Numbered from the stretch's first letter, positions 51,295 to 60,628 are shown. The stretch: DNA of 64,000 bases from Streptomyces gardneri (GCF_006539185.1 NZ_BJMN01000017.1:1-64000); one strand, 5' to 3'. Notes: generated by a model from the sequence alone, not told the origin. Program-made: numbers and translations.

Positions 51295-52254
51295 TCAGGG
51301 GCGGGCCAGCGTGTCGACGAGGGTGAGTTCCTCGGTGTCGAATTCGAGGTTGCGCAGGGCGGCCACACTGTCCTCGAGCTGTCGTGCGCTGCTTGCTCCC
51401 ACCAGGGCGGAGGTCACGCGGCCGCCGCGCAGCACCCATGCGAGGGCGAGTTGGGCCAGGGTCTGGCCACGGGACGCGGCGATGTCGTTCAAGGCGCGCA
51501 ACCGGGTCACCAGGTCCTCGGTGAGAGCGTCGCGGTTCAGGAAGGGGCTGTCGCTCGCGGCCCGGGAGTCATCGGGGACGCCGTCCAGGTAGCGTCCGGT
51601 GAGCAGGCCCTGTTCCAGCGGGGAGTAGGCGATGGAACCGACCCGCAGGTCGTCGAGGGCGTCGAGCAGGCCTTCGTCCTCCGGGCGACGGTCGAGCATG
51701 GAGTAGCGGGGCTGGTGGATGGTGAGGGGTGTGCCGAGCTCGCCGAGGATGCGGGCTGCCTCACGGGTCTGCTCGGCCGAGTAGTTGGAGACGCCGACGT
51801 AGAGCGCCTTGCCCTGCTGGACCGCGGAGTGCAGGGCGCCCATGGTTTCCTCCAGGGGCGTGTCCGGGTCGAAGCGGTGCGAGTAGAAGACATCGACGTA
51901 GTCGAGGCCGAGCCGGCCCAGGCTCTGATCGAGCGACGACAGCAGGGACTTTCGGGAGCCCCATTCGCCGTACGGCCCGGGCCACATCAGGTAGCCGGCC
52001 TTGGTGGAGACGACCAGCTCGTCGCGGTAGGGCGCGAAATCCGTCCGCAGGAACTCGCCGAGGGCGGACTCGGCCGCGCCGGGCGGCGGGCCGTAGTTGT
52101 TCGCCAGGTCGAAGTGGGTGATCCCGAGGTCGAAGGCACGGCGCAGGATGGCGCGCTGGGTCTGGGCGGGACGGTCCGGGCCGAAGTTGTGCCAGAGCCC
52201 CAGGGAGAGGGCGGGGAGCTTCAGGCCGCTGCGCCCGGAGCGCCGGTAGGGCAT
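51295..52254 (-). CDS. Aldo/keto reductase (YghZ/AKR14-like)
   Basis: 319 residues, TIM barrel. FDLANNYGPPPGAAE (Asp and Tyr of the tetrad), VVSTKAGYLMW (Lys), YSHRFDPDTPLEETM (His), IAYSPLEQGLLTGRY and SALVGASSARQLED (NADPH). The NNYGPPPG loop and the WPGPYG region fit L-glyceraldehyde 3-phosphate reductase-type enzymes. Reduces small aldehydes with NADPH. Divergent from a LysR regulator 171 bp away. Confidence 0.9.
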   Translation of the reverse strand: MPYRRSGRSGLKLPALSLGLWHNFGPDRPAQTQRAILRRAFDLGITHFDLANNYGPPPGAAESALGEFLRTDFAPYRDELVVSTKAGYLMWPGPYGEWGSRKSLLSSLDQSLGRLGLDYVDVFYSHRFDPDTPLEETMGALHSAVQQGKALYVGVSNYSAEQTREAARILGELGTPLTIHQPRYSMLDRRPEDEGLLDALDDLRVGSIAYSPLEQGLLTGRYLDGVPDDSRAASDSPFLNRDALTEDLVTRLRALNDIAASRGQTLAQLALAWVLRGGRVTSALVGASSARQLEDSVAALRNLEFDTEELTLVDTLARP

Positions 52255-52389
52255 GTCGTCATAACGGGCGGGATGTGCGGTGTACAACGCGACTCCATGG
52301 CGTGGGACCGGCGCACGGCGATCGATGCGCGGCGGGTTTTTCGTGGCGTGACCAATCTCCCCCGACCTCTGGGCATGAATCCAACAGGA

Positions 52390-52405
52390 GAATCCGATGG
52401 GATTC
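52390..52405. promoter_or_regulatory. Inverted repeat, LysR-site candidate
   Basis: GAATCC-gatg-GGATTC, 20 bp before the LysR start and within the divergent spacer to the aldo/keto reductase. Symmetry and place fit a LysR-type autoregulatory site. Confidence 0.45.
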
Positions 52406-52425
52406 AGCGCATAGGCTTCTGAGTC

Positions 52426-53310
52426 ATGGAACTGCGCCATCTTCAGCACTTCGTCGCTGTCGCCGAGGACCGGCACTTCACACGGGCCGCCGAGCGGCTG
52501 ATGGTCTCCCAGTCCGGTCTCTCGGCATCGATCCGCGCCCTGGAGCGGGACCTGAGGGCGCCGCTGTTCGTACGGAGCACCCGTCGGGTGACGCTGACGG
52601 AGGCCGGAAGGGCGCTGCTGGTCGAGGCGGAGCGCATCCTGGCACAGGTACGGGCCGCGCACGAGGCGGTGGCGGCCGTGCAGGGCGTGGTGCGCGGCAC
52701 GCTCTCCCTCGGGGCCGAGCAGTGCGTCGCCGGAGTGCACGTCGCGGGGCTGCTGGCTGCGTTCAGGCAGCGGCACCCGGAAGTGGAGATACGCCTCCGG
52801 CAGGAAGGCGGGCTCGCACTGGCCGAGGACGTCGCCGCGGGGCGCCTCGACCTGGCCTTCGCCTACCGCACCCGGGCGGATTCCGACCAACTGCGGTCGG
52901 TGCCGCTGGCCACCGAGCCGATGACCCTGCTGTGCCACCCCGAGCACCCTCTCGCCGCGGCCGGCCCGGACCTCACCCTCGGAGACCTCGCCGAGGAGGT
53001 CTTCGTCGACTTCCACCCCGGCTGGGGACCGCGCCGGGCCACGGACGAGGCCTTCGCCTCCGCGTGCGTACTGCGGACCGTGAGCCTGGAGGTGAACGAC
53101 GTGCACAGCCTCCTGGACCTGGTGGAGGAGGGCCTCGGTGTCGCTGCCGTACCTCGGCATTTCCGGCACAAACGGGACTCCCTGCACGCCGCCCCTCTCG
53201 CCGACACCGGCAAGGCGGTCTACGAGACGGTGGCCCTGCTGCCACCGCCGCATGCCACCAGCCCGGCAGCCCGCGCGCTGATGAAACTACTGGAGAGAGA
53301 CAGACGGTGA
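52426..53310 (+). CDS. LysR-family transcriptional regulator
   Basis: 294 residues. N-terminal HTH: LRHLQHFVAVAEDRHFTRAAERLMVSQ, SGLSASIRALERDLRAPLFVRS. C-terminal periplasmic-binding-like effector domain (about 90-290) with LSLGAEQCVAGVHVAGLLAAF and FAYRTRADSDQL. Normal length. It most likely controls the divergent aldo/keto reductase in response to a small ligand. Confidence 0.92.
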   Translation: MELRHLQHFVAVAEDRHFTRAAERLMVSQSGLSASIRALERDLRAPLFVRSTRRVTLTEAGRALLVEAERILAQVRAAHEAVAAVQGVVRGTLSLGAEQCVAGVHVAGLLAAFRQRHPEVEIRLRQEGGLALAEDVAAGRLDLAFAYRTRADSDQLRSVPLATEPMTLLCHPEHPLAAAGPDLTLGDLAEEVFVDFHPGWGPRRATDEAFASACVLRTVSLEVNDVHSLLDLVEEGLGVAAVPRHFRHKRDSLHAAPLADTGKAVYETVALLPPPHATSPAARALMKLLERDRR

Positions 53311-53448
53311 CGGCCTCATGACCCGACACCGACGAGGTCGCGCCCGCCCTCGTCGGTGTCGGCGGCTCGCCGCGCTCGCGAGGCTCTGTCCGCCTCACCG
53401 GCGGCGTTGCGCTCGGCCGACGACGGGCACGACGTCTAATCTCGGCCT

Positions 53449-54291
53449 GTGGGACAGCCCGATCAACGCGCCGAAGGCACAGGACCGTTCACGACCCGCC
53501 TCACCTGGCAGCCGCCCGGCGGCGGCACGGCCGTCTGGGAATCCCGGCCCGCCCGGCGCCGAGGCCTCATCGCCGTACGTCCGCCCGGCGCGGCCGGCGC
53601 CCGTGATGCCAGCGCCGACGACGCCGCCCTCGGCCGGCTCCGCAGGCTCAACGCCGTGGCCGCCACCGCCTTCGTCATCGGCGGAGCGCTCTTCGCGGCC
53701 GGCGCCGCCGTGGCCCAGTTCGGCTCCGGCGACGCCACCACCTGTGCCTCGATCTACTTCGCCGGCGGTCTGTTCTTCAACACCGGCGGCTACGTCTCCC
53801 TGCTCCAGGTCGTCAACGCCCCGCGGCACGTGCCCGGAGGGGAAGGCACCCTCGTCGCCCCTGGGTGGCGGTGGTGGAGCTATGAGCCGATGCGGGTCGA
53901 CTGGCTGAGCGCCTTCGTCCTGTTCGCCGGCACCCTGGTGTTCGCCGTCGACCTGCTCGATTCCTTCCTCCAGGGCCTGACCACCCAGCAGGTCAACCGG
54001 CTGATCTGGGCACCCGATGTGATCGGCTGCGTGCTCTTCCTGATCTCCGGCCACCTCGCGTTCGCCGAGATCTGCCACGGCCGGCCGTGCATCCGGCAGC
54101 GCGACCTCGGCTGGTGGATCGTCGCCGTGAACCAGCTGGGCTCCGTCCTCTTCATGGTCTCGGCACTCGCCGCGTACACCCGCCCCGCCACCGGCAGCCT
54201 GATCAACGCCGACATCGCCAACTGGGGCACCCTCACCGGTGCCCTCTGTTTCTCCGCGGGCGGCATCCTCCAGCACTACGAACGTCCCTGA
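53449..54291 (+). CDS. Multi-pass membrane protein, YrhK-like, unknown function
   Basis: 280 residues. About six hydrophobic helices after a 60-residue soluble start: FVIGGALFAAGAAVAQFG, YFAGGLFFNTGGYVSLLQV, LSAFVLFAGTLVFAVDLL, DVIGCVLFLISGHLAFAEI, VNQLGSVLFMVSALAAY and TGALCFSAGGIL. The repeated F..G..LF/F.TGG pattern is like YrhK-domain proteins. GTG 53449; function unknown. Confidence 0.65.
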   Translation: MGQPDQRAEGTGPFTTRLTWQPPGGGTAVWESRPARRRGLIAVRPPGAAGARDASADDAALGRLRRLNAVAATAFVIGGALFAAGAAVAQFGSGDATTCASIYFAGGLFFNTGGYVSLLQVVNAPRHVPGGEGTLVAPGWRWWSYEPMRVDWLSAFVLFAGTLVFAVDLLDSFLQGLTTQQVNRLIWAPDVIGCVLFLISGHLAFAEICHGRPCIRQRDLGWWIVAVNQLGSVLFMVSALAAYTRPATGSLINADIANWGTLTGALCFSAGGILQHYERP

Positions 54292-54973
54292 TGAGACGCT
54301 ACGCATGAGTGCGCGCCTGACCAGTTGCTCCGAAGGCGGCGGGGTCGGCGCCGTTCATGCTCGTAGGTCTTGAGGTACGGCGGCCGGCGGGACGGCCCGG
54401 TTCGCGGCGACAGCGCATCAGGACCTGCGTGGTGTCCGGCCTGCCCGTATGGTCGTGAGGGTCGCCCACAGGACGGGTGCACATTTCCAGAGCCGGCCTC
54501 ACGTTCCGCACGTGCGCGGGGCCGGCCACCCGCCAGCCCGGCAAGGTGGTTCAGCACGTACTCGATTGGATGAGGGCTTTGGGCGAGCTCTCGCGGCGTC
54601 TCGGCCGTCGCTGCGAAGGCGAGCTGCTTCTCCAGCTTCGTCGGGAGCCACATGTCGTCGCTGTCGAGGAACGTGCGAATTGTTCGGACACGTAGGCGTC
54701 CTGACGTACTGTCTGCTGAAAGAGGTCAGCTCCTCCGGCGGCAACAGCAGTCGGGCGAGCGGGTCGTACTGTGCGTCTTTGCCAGAGGACGCGCTGTCCT
54801 CCTCGGAGTGGGTCACTCCTCGTTGGAGACCGCGATCAGGTACTGCCCGGCGTAGGCGACGAGCTGCAGGGCCATGTTCTGATGGAGCCTTCGACCAGGG
54901 CCGGGCCGCGACCACCGCGCCTTGGCATGGGCGTCTGCTTCCGGGCCCGTCGACCCGGGTTCGCGGTCCGGGG
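54292..54973. other. Decayed region without an intact gene
   Basis: About 680 bp. Apart from the glycosyltransferase fragment listed separately, reading frames are short and in pieces (for example minus-strand ALQLVAYAGQYLIAVSNEE near 54830). No promoter or terminator stood out. Confidence 0.45.
54530..54690 (-). pseudogene. Family 2 glycosyltransferase fragment
   Basis: TFLDSDDMWLPTKLEKQLAF is the DxD-containing strand of GT2 enzymes (LDSDDxW.PxKLE). It continues with AETPRELAQSPHPIEYVLN and then loses sense. No N-terminal sugar-nucleotide motif is present. Remnant only. Confidence 0.5.
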
Positions 54974-55906
54974 TCAGACCTCGATGACGATCTTCCCTGA
55001 GGTGTGGCCCTCCTGGCTGAGGGTGAAGGCCGCGGCGAGTTCGGAGAGCGGGAACATTGCGGCGACATCGACCGTGAGCCGGCCCTGGTCCGCGAGCCTG
55101 CCCAGAGCAGCGAGGTCCTCGCTGTCCGGGCGGACCCACATCCACTGGCCACCGGCACCGAGGACGGTGTGGTCGGCGATGGAAGCATGCCGCCCGCCCT
55201 CGGCCAGAACAGCCAGGGTGGTGTCCAGAACCCCGCCCACGAAGTCGGCGACAACCGTGACCCCGTCAGGAGCCAGGGCACGAACGCGTTCGGTCAGTCC
55301 GTCCCCGTAGGTGACGGGCTCGCAGCCGAACCCTCGCAACCGATCGTGGTTGCGAGGGGAGGCGGTGCCGATGACCCTCGCTCCCCGTGCCCGTGCCAGC
55401 TGCACGCCGAAGGACCCGACGCCGCCGGCCGCGCCGTGCACGAGAACGATGTCGTCGGAGGTCGTCCCCAGACGTGTGAGGAGCTGGTAGGCAGTCAGGC
55501 CGGTCAGCGGCAGTCCGGCGGCCTGCGCCCAGTTCAACGAGGCCGGCTTGGCGGCGAGAGCACGTACGGGCACGCTGACGTACTCGGCGAAGGTACCGCC
55601 GTGCACGTAGTCCTTGCGGGCGTAGGCCATCACCTCGTCGCCGACCGCGAACTCGGGCACGTCGATGCCGACCCGCTCCACGGTGCCGCTCACGTCCCAA
55701 CCAGGAACCACCGGGTGAAAGACATCCATCAGGCTGTCGAGCCCGCCCGCCATGATCTTCCAATCGACCGGGTTCACCCCGGCACATCGGACCTTGACGA
55801 GAACTTCGCCAGGGGCGACCTTCGGCAGCGGCAACCGGGTCTCACGGAGCACCTCCGTCCCACCGTAGGTCTCATACGCCATCGCCCTCATAGTGCCCTC
55901 GGACAT
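54974..55906 (-). CDS. Quinone oxidoreductase-type NADP-dependent dehydrogenase (zinc-free MDR)
   Basis: 310 residues. GroES-like half with VRCAGVNPVDWKIMAGG and PGWDVSGTVERVG, then Rossmann half with LVHGAAGGVGSFGVQLARARGARV (NADP). It ends with LSQEGHTSGKIVIEV. No structural zinc Cys cluster, so it belongs to the quinone-reductase group, reducing quinones or enones. ATG 55906 has GAGAGG 8 nt upstream; ATG 55891 is also possible. Confidence 0.9.
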   Translation of the reverse strand: MSEGTMRAMAYETYGGTEVLRETRLPLPKVAPGEVLVKVRCAGVNPVDWKIMAGGLDSLMDVFHPVVPGWDVSGTVERVGIDVPEFAVGDEVMAYARKDYVHGGTFAEYVSVPVRALAAKPASLNWAQAAGLPLTGLTAYQLLTRLGTTSDDIVLVHGAAGGVGSFGVQLARARGARVIGTASPRNHDRLRGFGCEPVTYGDGLTERVRALAPDGVTVVADFVGGVLDTTLAVLAEGGRHASIADHTVLGAGGQWMWVRPDSEDLAALGRLADQGRLTVDVAAMFPLSELAAAFTLSQEGHTSGKIVIEV

Positions 55907-55999
55907 CCGCGACGCCTCTCCCGTACCGTTCGGTCCCCGCTCCATCTGAGCACGGTGAGCCCCGGACACATTGCAAGGCTCGCCCGGAAGTAGGGGCGG

Positions 56000-56460
56000 G
56001 TGGGAGCCTGGTGCGCGGCCCTGGCGGACCACCGCCTGGTGAGGATCGAGTTGGTTCAGGAGGACCAGCGGCAGGTGGGGGTGCTGACCCGGCGAGGACC
56101 CGGCGAGGCCAAGAGAATGCTGGGACGAAGGGCATACGGGTCTCGGCGCTTCGCGAGGAGAAGCGGGCGGACCTGGTGCGGGCGCCGGCGGCCAGTGTGC
56201 CGGCGTTCCTGCTGGAGGTCGACCGCCGTACCGAGGACGCCCACGAGCTGGTGCAGAAGCTGCGCCGGTACTGGGAGCGGGGCAGCTTCTGCCACAGGGC
56301 GCGGACAAGCCCGCCGTGGACCTTGTCCGCTCCCGGCCAAACGCAATCGAGAACGTCGACCACGAGCGGCGGCTGTGGTGCCGGGTCTACCCGCCGACCG
56401 GCCGGGAGGGCCTGCCTCCGGTGGCGTTCGTGTTCGCGGACGACCGAGGCGTACGTGTGC
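56000..56460 (+). pseudogene. Replication-relaxation-type (plasmid/ICE) gene remnant, frameshifted
   Basis: Pieces WCAALADHRLVRIELVQED, VPAFLLEVDRRTEDAHELVQKLRRYWERG and RLWCRVYPPTGREGLPPVAFVFADD lie in different frames but in sensible order and resemble the catalytic-like part of replication-relaxation family proteins from Streptomyces plasmids and integrative elements. Shifts near 56130 and 56300. No start remains. Confidence 0.4.
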
Positions 56461-56615
56461 CGGAGGACGTGGGGAACCGTCCTTGCGGGACGCCTTCCAG
56501 CGCCCGCCCTCCGCATGGGGATGACGCCGGCCTTCGCGAGCGCGGGCTTCCACACCTTGACGGTGAAGTGTTCGCCCGTATCGGCGTAGTCCGCAATTCC
56601 CCATCGCCGCACCAC
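56430..56615 (-). pseudogene. Tyrosine-recombinase (integrase) C-terminal fragment
   Basis: GEHFTVKVWKPALAKAGVIP then VPHVLRHTYASVVREHE holds the H-x-x-R box of phage/ICE integrases. The later His/Trp and the nucleophile Tyr are gone: the sequence turns to Arg/Pro-rich noise after VVREHE. It faces the replication-relaxation remnant. Confidence 0.5.
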
Positions 56616-56767
56616 GGTCTCGGCGCTCCGCGTTAACCCTCACCGCAGATGAGGGCAGCCCTCGCGGAGACTTCCGCGAGTCGTCTGGGAGGGCTCACGG
56701 AGCCCTCGGCTTCTTCTGACCCTCTCGAAGGCGGTGAGTTCGGGGGCGGCGCGGGCCGCCCCGCGCC

Positions 56768-56810
56768 GAGGGCGTCTGCCACGGGCCATGAGCTCGTGGC
56801 AGACGCCCTC
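56768..56810 (-). terminator. Perfect 16-bp hairpin after the FG-GAP remnant
   Basis: Arms 56768-56783 and 56795-56810 (GAGGGCGTCTGCCACG and complement), 11-nt loop, 29 bp past the stop at 56839. A second short hairpin, GAGGGCTC-acg-GAGCCCTC, lies at 56689-56707. Strong terminator for the leftward gene. Confidence 0.75.
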
Positions 56811-56838
56811 ACCGGTTTCGCGGCGGTCGCGGTAGCGG

Positions 56839-57640
56839 TCAGCCGAAGGCCTTCATGGAGCTCCAGCCGCCGACCACGACGAGGACGCCCGCGGTGGTGT
56901 CCGTCGTGGTGCAGCGGTACAGCTTCACCCTTCCGGAACCGGTCAGCGCCCAGAGGTCGGGGATGCCGTCACCGCTGGTGTCGGGTGTGCTCATGACCAT
57001 CGGGATGTTCGACGCCGTCCAGTTGCCGCCGTACGAGACGTCGGAGCCTCCCAGCGAGGCCCCACCCGAGGCGAAGGAGGCGACGTCCGTGCCGCCCTTG
57101 CCGTTGCTCTTGCCCTTGCGCAGCCACATCTTGCCGTCTCCGGGGTTGCGGAAGAGCAGGTCCTTCGCACCATCCTTGTTGATGTCACCGACGTTGACCA
57201 CGTCCAGCGCGTCCCAGCCCGAGGCCAGCTTCGTCGCGGTGGTGAAGGTCGATCCGGTGTACCCGGTGAACGACCACAGGTCCGTGCCGGCCGTGACGAG
57301 CAGCTCCGGTCGGCGGTCGTTGTCGAGATCGCCCGTGGCGACTATCTGGGTGAAGGTGGAGGGCGCCGGCGCGTTGGACGGCAGCCACAGCTCGGTGCGC
57401 TGCTCGATGTCCACGCTGCCGTAACCGTCGCCCCGGTACACGTACAACTTGCCGTCGGGCATCCGGGCGAGCAGGTCCTGGATGCCGTCTCCCGGGGCGA
57501 AGTCACCGTGGTGCGTGATCAGCGCGGGCTTGCCGTCAGACCCCCATCCAGTAGCCCGGGTAGTCGGCCTTGCCGTCCTTGTCGCCGTCGGCGGTCAGGT
57601 TGATGCCGCGGCGGTAGACGGACGGTGACGGGCTGCTCGG
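56839..57640 (-). pseudogene. FG-GAP/VCBS-repeat secreted protein, C-terminal remnant
   Basis: Frame 56839-57535 holds several FG-GAP-like repeats: ATGDLDNDRRPELLVTA, NVGDINKDGAKDLLFRN, TPDTSGDGIPDLWALT, each with the DxxxDGxxD calcium-loop type. Upstream, HHGDFAPGDGIQDLLAR continues, then one frameshift near 57537 joins to GINLTADGDKDGKADYPGYW. The N-terminus is replaced at about 57620 by an unrelated HTH gene. The normal terminator follows its stop. Its 5' type of sequence is found at 3548-3808. Confidence 0.65.
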
Positions 57641-57761
57641 ACCACAGGTTGGACATCTTTCCGGCGCTGATCACCAGTCCGGCTTCGGCGAGCATCGCGT
57701 GCAGCTGCGAGGACTTCCAGATGTCGCGTTGCGCGGCAGCCAGGCGGAGGGTCCACTTCAT
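57608..57761 (-). pseudogene. Integrase-associated helix-turn-helix protein, truncated
   Basis: ATG 57761 opens KWTLRLAAAQRDIWKSSQL, HAMLAEAGLVISAGKMSNLWS, an XRE-like helix-turn-helix commonly found just after tyrosine recombinase genes in actinomycetes. After SEQPVTVRL it is fused to the FG-GAP remnant, losing its last ~25 residues. It starts 16 bp after the recombinase end, keeping the usual order. Confidence 0.55.
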
Positions 57762-57776
57762 GTCGCTCCCGTGGTC

Positions 57777-58460
57777 AGCCGGTGAACCGGGACGCGAGCC
57801 GTTGGCCAGCGGAGAGCCAGGCGTCCTCGATGTGGGTCTTGTTGACGTGGACGTAGATCATCGTGGTGTTGATTCAGCGGTGGCCGAGCATCTCCTGGAT
57901 GGCGACGACGTTCATACCCTGCGCGTACAGGTCCGAGGCAGCGAAGTGCCGAAGTGTGTGGGGTGTCGCACGGCCGACCCAGTTCGGCAGATGCCGTTCC
58001 ACGGGCTCTGCCATCGCTCCCAGGATCGCGCTGGTGCTGACCTGCATCGACCGGCCACTCGGATCACGACGTTCGGAGGGAAAGAGCGGCGCCCCCACCT
58101 GGTCCAGGCCATCGTCGAAGTCCCACCGCGGACCTTGGACCCCACCATTCGAGCAGTTCGCGGGAGCTGTTGATGAGCGGGACCAGACGCTCCTTCTTTT
58201 ACCCACGGCGCCCCTTGCCGTGCAGCAGGACCTTGCCGAAGGTGCCGAGGTCCCAGCGGATGTCGGTGACGTCGAGGAGGCACAACTCCGAGACCCGAGG
58301 GCCGATGAGGCTCGCCAGCGAGCGCGCGTTCGCCCACTTGCACTGGTTCCGCCGCCTGCGGATCCGCTGGGAGGTCCGCGACGACATCCACGAAGCGTTC
58401 CTCACTCGGGGATGCGCGCTGATCTGCTGGCGGCGTTTGCATTCATCCCGATGAAAGTGC
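57777..58460 (-). pseudogene. Tyrosine recombinase/integrase, inactivated
   Basis: Pieces: SLASLIGPRVSELCLLDVTDIRWD (first catalytic Arg region) and KVLLHGKGRRG in one frame; then, after a shift near 58200, TPHTLRHFAASDLYAQGMNVVAIQEMLGHR (HxLRH box). The next codon is TGA (57876-57874) where relatives have Trp (GHRW), and the frame continues INTTMIYVHVNKTHIEDAWL to the true end, including the nucleophile Tyr. So at least one frameshift and one nonsense change. Relic of an integrated element. Confidence 0.65.
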
Positions 58461-58495
58461 GTCAACGCGTGCAGGGGAGGTCACGGACTGGGAGC

Positions 58496-58846
58496 TCACC
58501 CGCTCATTCGTTCCTGGGCGGCCATGACCTCATCGCCGTGCTCGAAGGCCCACGCGCCAAGTGTGTCGATGGGGCCGAGCAACGTCCGCCCCACAGCAGT
58601 GAGTTCGTACTCGACACGAGGTGGCACTTCGCCATGGGCGTTCCGTGTCACCAGACCGTTGAACTCCAGCCGCCGCAGCGTCTCGGTCAGGACCTTGGGA
58701 CTGATGCCGCCGATGCGCTCGCGTAGTTCGCCGGGGCGCTTGGGCCCCTCCCGCAGGGCCCAGATCAGCACGGCGTTCCAGGTGTTGGAGAGAAGGTCGA
58801 AGGCGAGGCGGGCGCGGCAGTCAGCGAGGAAGGCGTCGGTCGTCAC
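58496..58846 (-). CDS. HxlR-family transcriptional regulator
   Basis: 116 residues from GTG 58846. Winged helix with LLSNTWNAVLIWALREGPKRPGEL, IGGISPKVLTETLRRLEFNGLV (recognition helix) and PPRVEYELTAVGRTLL. Family marks are intact except that no Cys precedes the helix. Many HxlR proteins sense quinones or aldehydes. It is divergent from an NADP-binding protein; GTACCA-AA-TGGTGC at 58847-58860, directly before the start, is a possible operator. Confidence 0.88.
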   Translation of the reverse strand: MTTDAFLADCRARLAFDLLSNTWNAVLIWALREGPKRPGELRERIGGISPKVLTETLRRLEFNGLVTRNAHGEVPPRVEYELTAVGRTLLGPIDTLGAWAFEHGDEVMAAQERMSG

Positions 58847-58860
58847 GTACCAAATGGTGC
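58847..58860. promoter_or_regulatory. Imperfect palindrome at the HxlR start
   Basis: GTACCA-AA-TGGTGC adjoins the HxlR start codon in the 76-bp divergent spacer, placed to allow control of both genes. Confidence 0.35.
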
Positions 58861-58922
58861 CTGACGGGTTTCCTAGCATCGTCCCGAAAGCGGTTGGAAC
58901 AGATGCGGAAAGGGGCGTGTCG

Positions 58923-59582
58923 ATGAAGATCGGTGTGCTGGGAACGGGGAACATGGCGGACGCACTGGCCACGCACTGGGTGCGGGCCGGGCACGAGGTG
59001 CTCGTTGGAGGCCGCGACGAGCAGAAGGCCCAGCGGCTCGCGACGCGCATCGGGGGCGCTGCGGGGCACGGGAGCCTGCAGGCGGCGGTCGGTTTCGGCG
59101 AGGTGGTGCTGGCCGCGCTGCCATACGGCGCGGGGGCGGACGTCGCCAGGGAGCATCAGTCGGCGCTGAAGGGGAAGGTCCTGCTCGACTGCGCCAATCC
59201 GGTCGGGCCCGGCTTCCGGCTGCTGACGGAAGGCGGCCCCTCGGCGGCGCTCCGACTGGCTGCGGCGGCACCGGGCGTGCACGTCGTCAAGGCGTTCAAC
59301 CTCTGCCACGAGGACGTGTGGCGGATGACCCCGCCGGTCTTCGACGGCCAGCCCCTGACCGTTCCGATCTGCGGGGACGACGAGGCGGCACTCGCACTGG
59401 CACGCAAGCTGGTGCGCGACACGGGCTGTGAGCCAGTGGCTGGGGGCGGACTGGACCGCGCCGGGCTGCTGGAGGCGACCGCCGCGCTGTTCATCGGACT
59501 GTGGGTGGCGGAGCAGGCAGACGTACGGGCGATCGCGCCGCCGCTGGCCTATGCAGCAGGTCCACGAGCCGAGAGCGCGTGA
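58923..59582 (+). CDS. NADP(H)-binding F420-dependent reductase-like protein
   Basis: 219 residues. Rossmann start KIGVLGTGNMADALATHWVRAGHEVLVGGRD, VVLAALPYGA, KVLLDCANPVGPGF, VHVVKAFNL and VPICGDDEAALALARKLV match the NADP oxidoreductase/F420H2:NADP+ reductase family. These move hydride between F420 or another cofactor and NADP. ATG 58923 has AAAGGGG upstream. Likely regulated by the divergent HxlR protein. Confidence 0.87.
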   Translation: MKIGVLGTGNMADALATHWVRAGHEVLVGGRDEQKAQRLATRIGGAAGHGSLQAAVGFGEVVLAALPYGAGADVAREHQSALKGKVLLDCANPVGPGFRLLTEGGPSAALRLAAAAPGVHVVKAFNLCHEDVWRMTPPVFDGQPLTVPICGDDEAALALARKLVRDTGCEPVAGGGLDRAGLLEATAALFIGLWVAEQADVRAIAPPLAYAAGPRAESA

Positions 59583-59608
59583 GGTGTCCAGGTCATTGCG
59601 TTAGGAGT

Positions 59609-59633
59609 TCTTACGAGCTGGTGCGTAATTGCG
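59609..59633. repeat. Left inverted repeat of the IS5-type element
   Basis: 25 bp beginning TCTTACGAGC; 24 of 25 match the right end at 60629-60653. Confidence 0.85.
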
Positions 59634-59659
59634 GGTGAGCGTCCGTGCTGGTGGGTGGC

Positions 59660-60595
59660 ATGATCCGGGCTGTGACGATCATGGCCAGTCGGACGGTTCT
59701 CGCGCATCGGTTGTTCACGGGTATCTCCCGTCAGCATCTCGCTTGTCTGGTCGCGGAGCTGGCCGACCCGTGGCAGACCGGTGTCGAGGGCCGCCGCCAC
59801 AAGGCACGTGGTGGGGCCAGAAGGCGGGCTGCAGGTGCCGGCGCCAGGCATCGGCTGGTCTTCGTGGACCGGCTGGTTGCCACGTTGATCCACCTGCGGC
59901 ACGATCCGCCGCACTCGGTCCTCGCTCTGCTGTTTGGTGTCGACCGCTCTACTGTCACTCGGGCCATCGGGGAGATACGGGCGCTTCTGGCTGCGCGGGG
60001 ATGCGCGGTTCCCGACCGTCCTGGCCTGCGGCTTCGGACTCTGACGGATGTGTTCGCCTATGCCCAGGCCGAGGGCATCGAACTGCGGCTGGACGCCACC
60101 GAGATCCAGGTCCGCAGGCCCTTGGCCGGCCGTGGCGGACGCCGCGCATTCGTCTCGGGCAAGAAGAAGCAGAACACGATGAAGGCCACGGTTATCGCTG
60201 ATCGCCAGGGCCGCACGCTCTGGAGCGATGCCCTGCGGCCAGGGCGCATACATGATGTGACCGCCGCACGCAACGATGGCATCGGTGTCTGCTTCCAGCA
60301 CTTCCCGGACGTGGAAGTGCTTTTGGACGACGGCTACCTCGGGCTCCGGCGCGACCACCCCAGCCAAGCGATCACACCGCCCAGAAATCCGAACAAGATC
60401 GCTTTGCCGCACGTGCACGCAGCCAGAGAAGAGGCCCGGCACCGACACTCATCGAAACGCATCACCGTCGAGCATGCCCTCGCCGACCACAAACGCTGGA
60501 AGCAGCTGACCCGCTGGACGTACCGGCGAGATGCCCTTCCTGACACCTACCGGGCCATCGCCGGCCTCGTCTCCGACCGCAGCACCACCGCCTGA
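59660..60595 (+). CDS. IS5-family transposase (DDE superfamily)
   Basis: 311 residues from ATG 59660. N-terminal HTH region (LLFGVDRSTVTRAIGEIRALL), then DDE core: Asp in LRLDATEIQV, Asp in VEVLLDDGYLGL, Glu in KRITVEHALADHKRW. KKKQNTMKATVIADRQG fits the DDE_Tnp_4 type. Full length without stops; probably functional. Confidence 0.9.
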   Translation: MIRAVTIMASRTVLAHRLFTGISRQHLACLVAELADPWQTGVEGRRHKARGGARRRAAGAGARHRLVFVDRLVATLIHLRHDPPHSVLALLFGVDRSTVTRAIGEIRALLAARGCAVPDRPGLRLRTLTDVFAYAQAEGIELRLDATEIQVRRPLAGRGGRRAFVSGKKKQNTMKATVIADRQGRTLWSDALRPGRIHDVTAARNDGIGVCFQHFPDVEVLLDDGYLGLRRDHPSQAITPPRNPNKIALPHVHAAREEARHRHSSKRITVEHALADHKRWKQLTRWTYRRDALPDTYRAIAGLVSDRSTTA

Positions 60596-60628
60596 CAAAA
60601 CCACCAGCTCAGGACCGTGCATCTCCAA

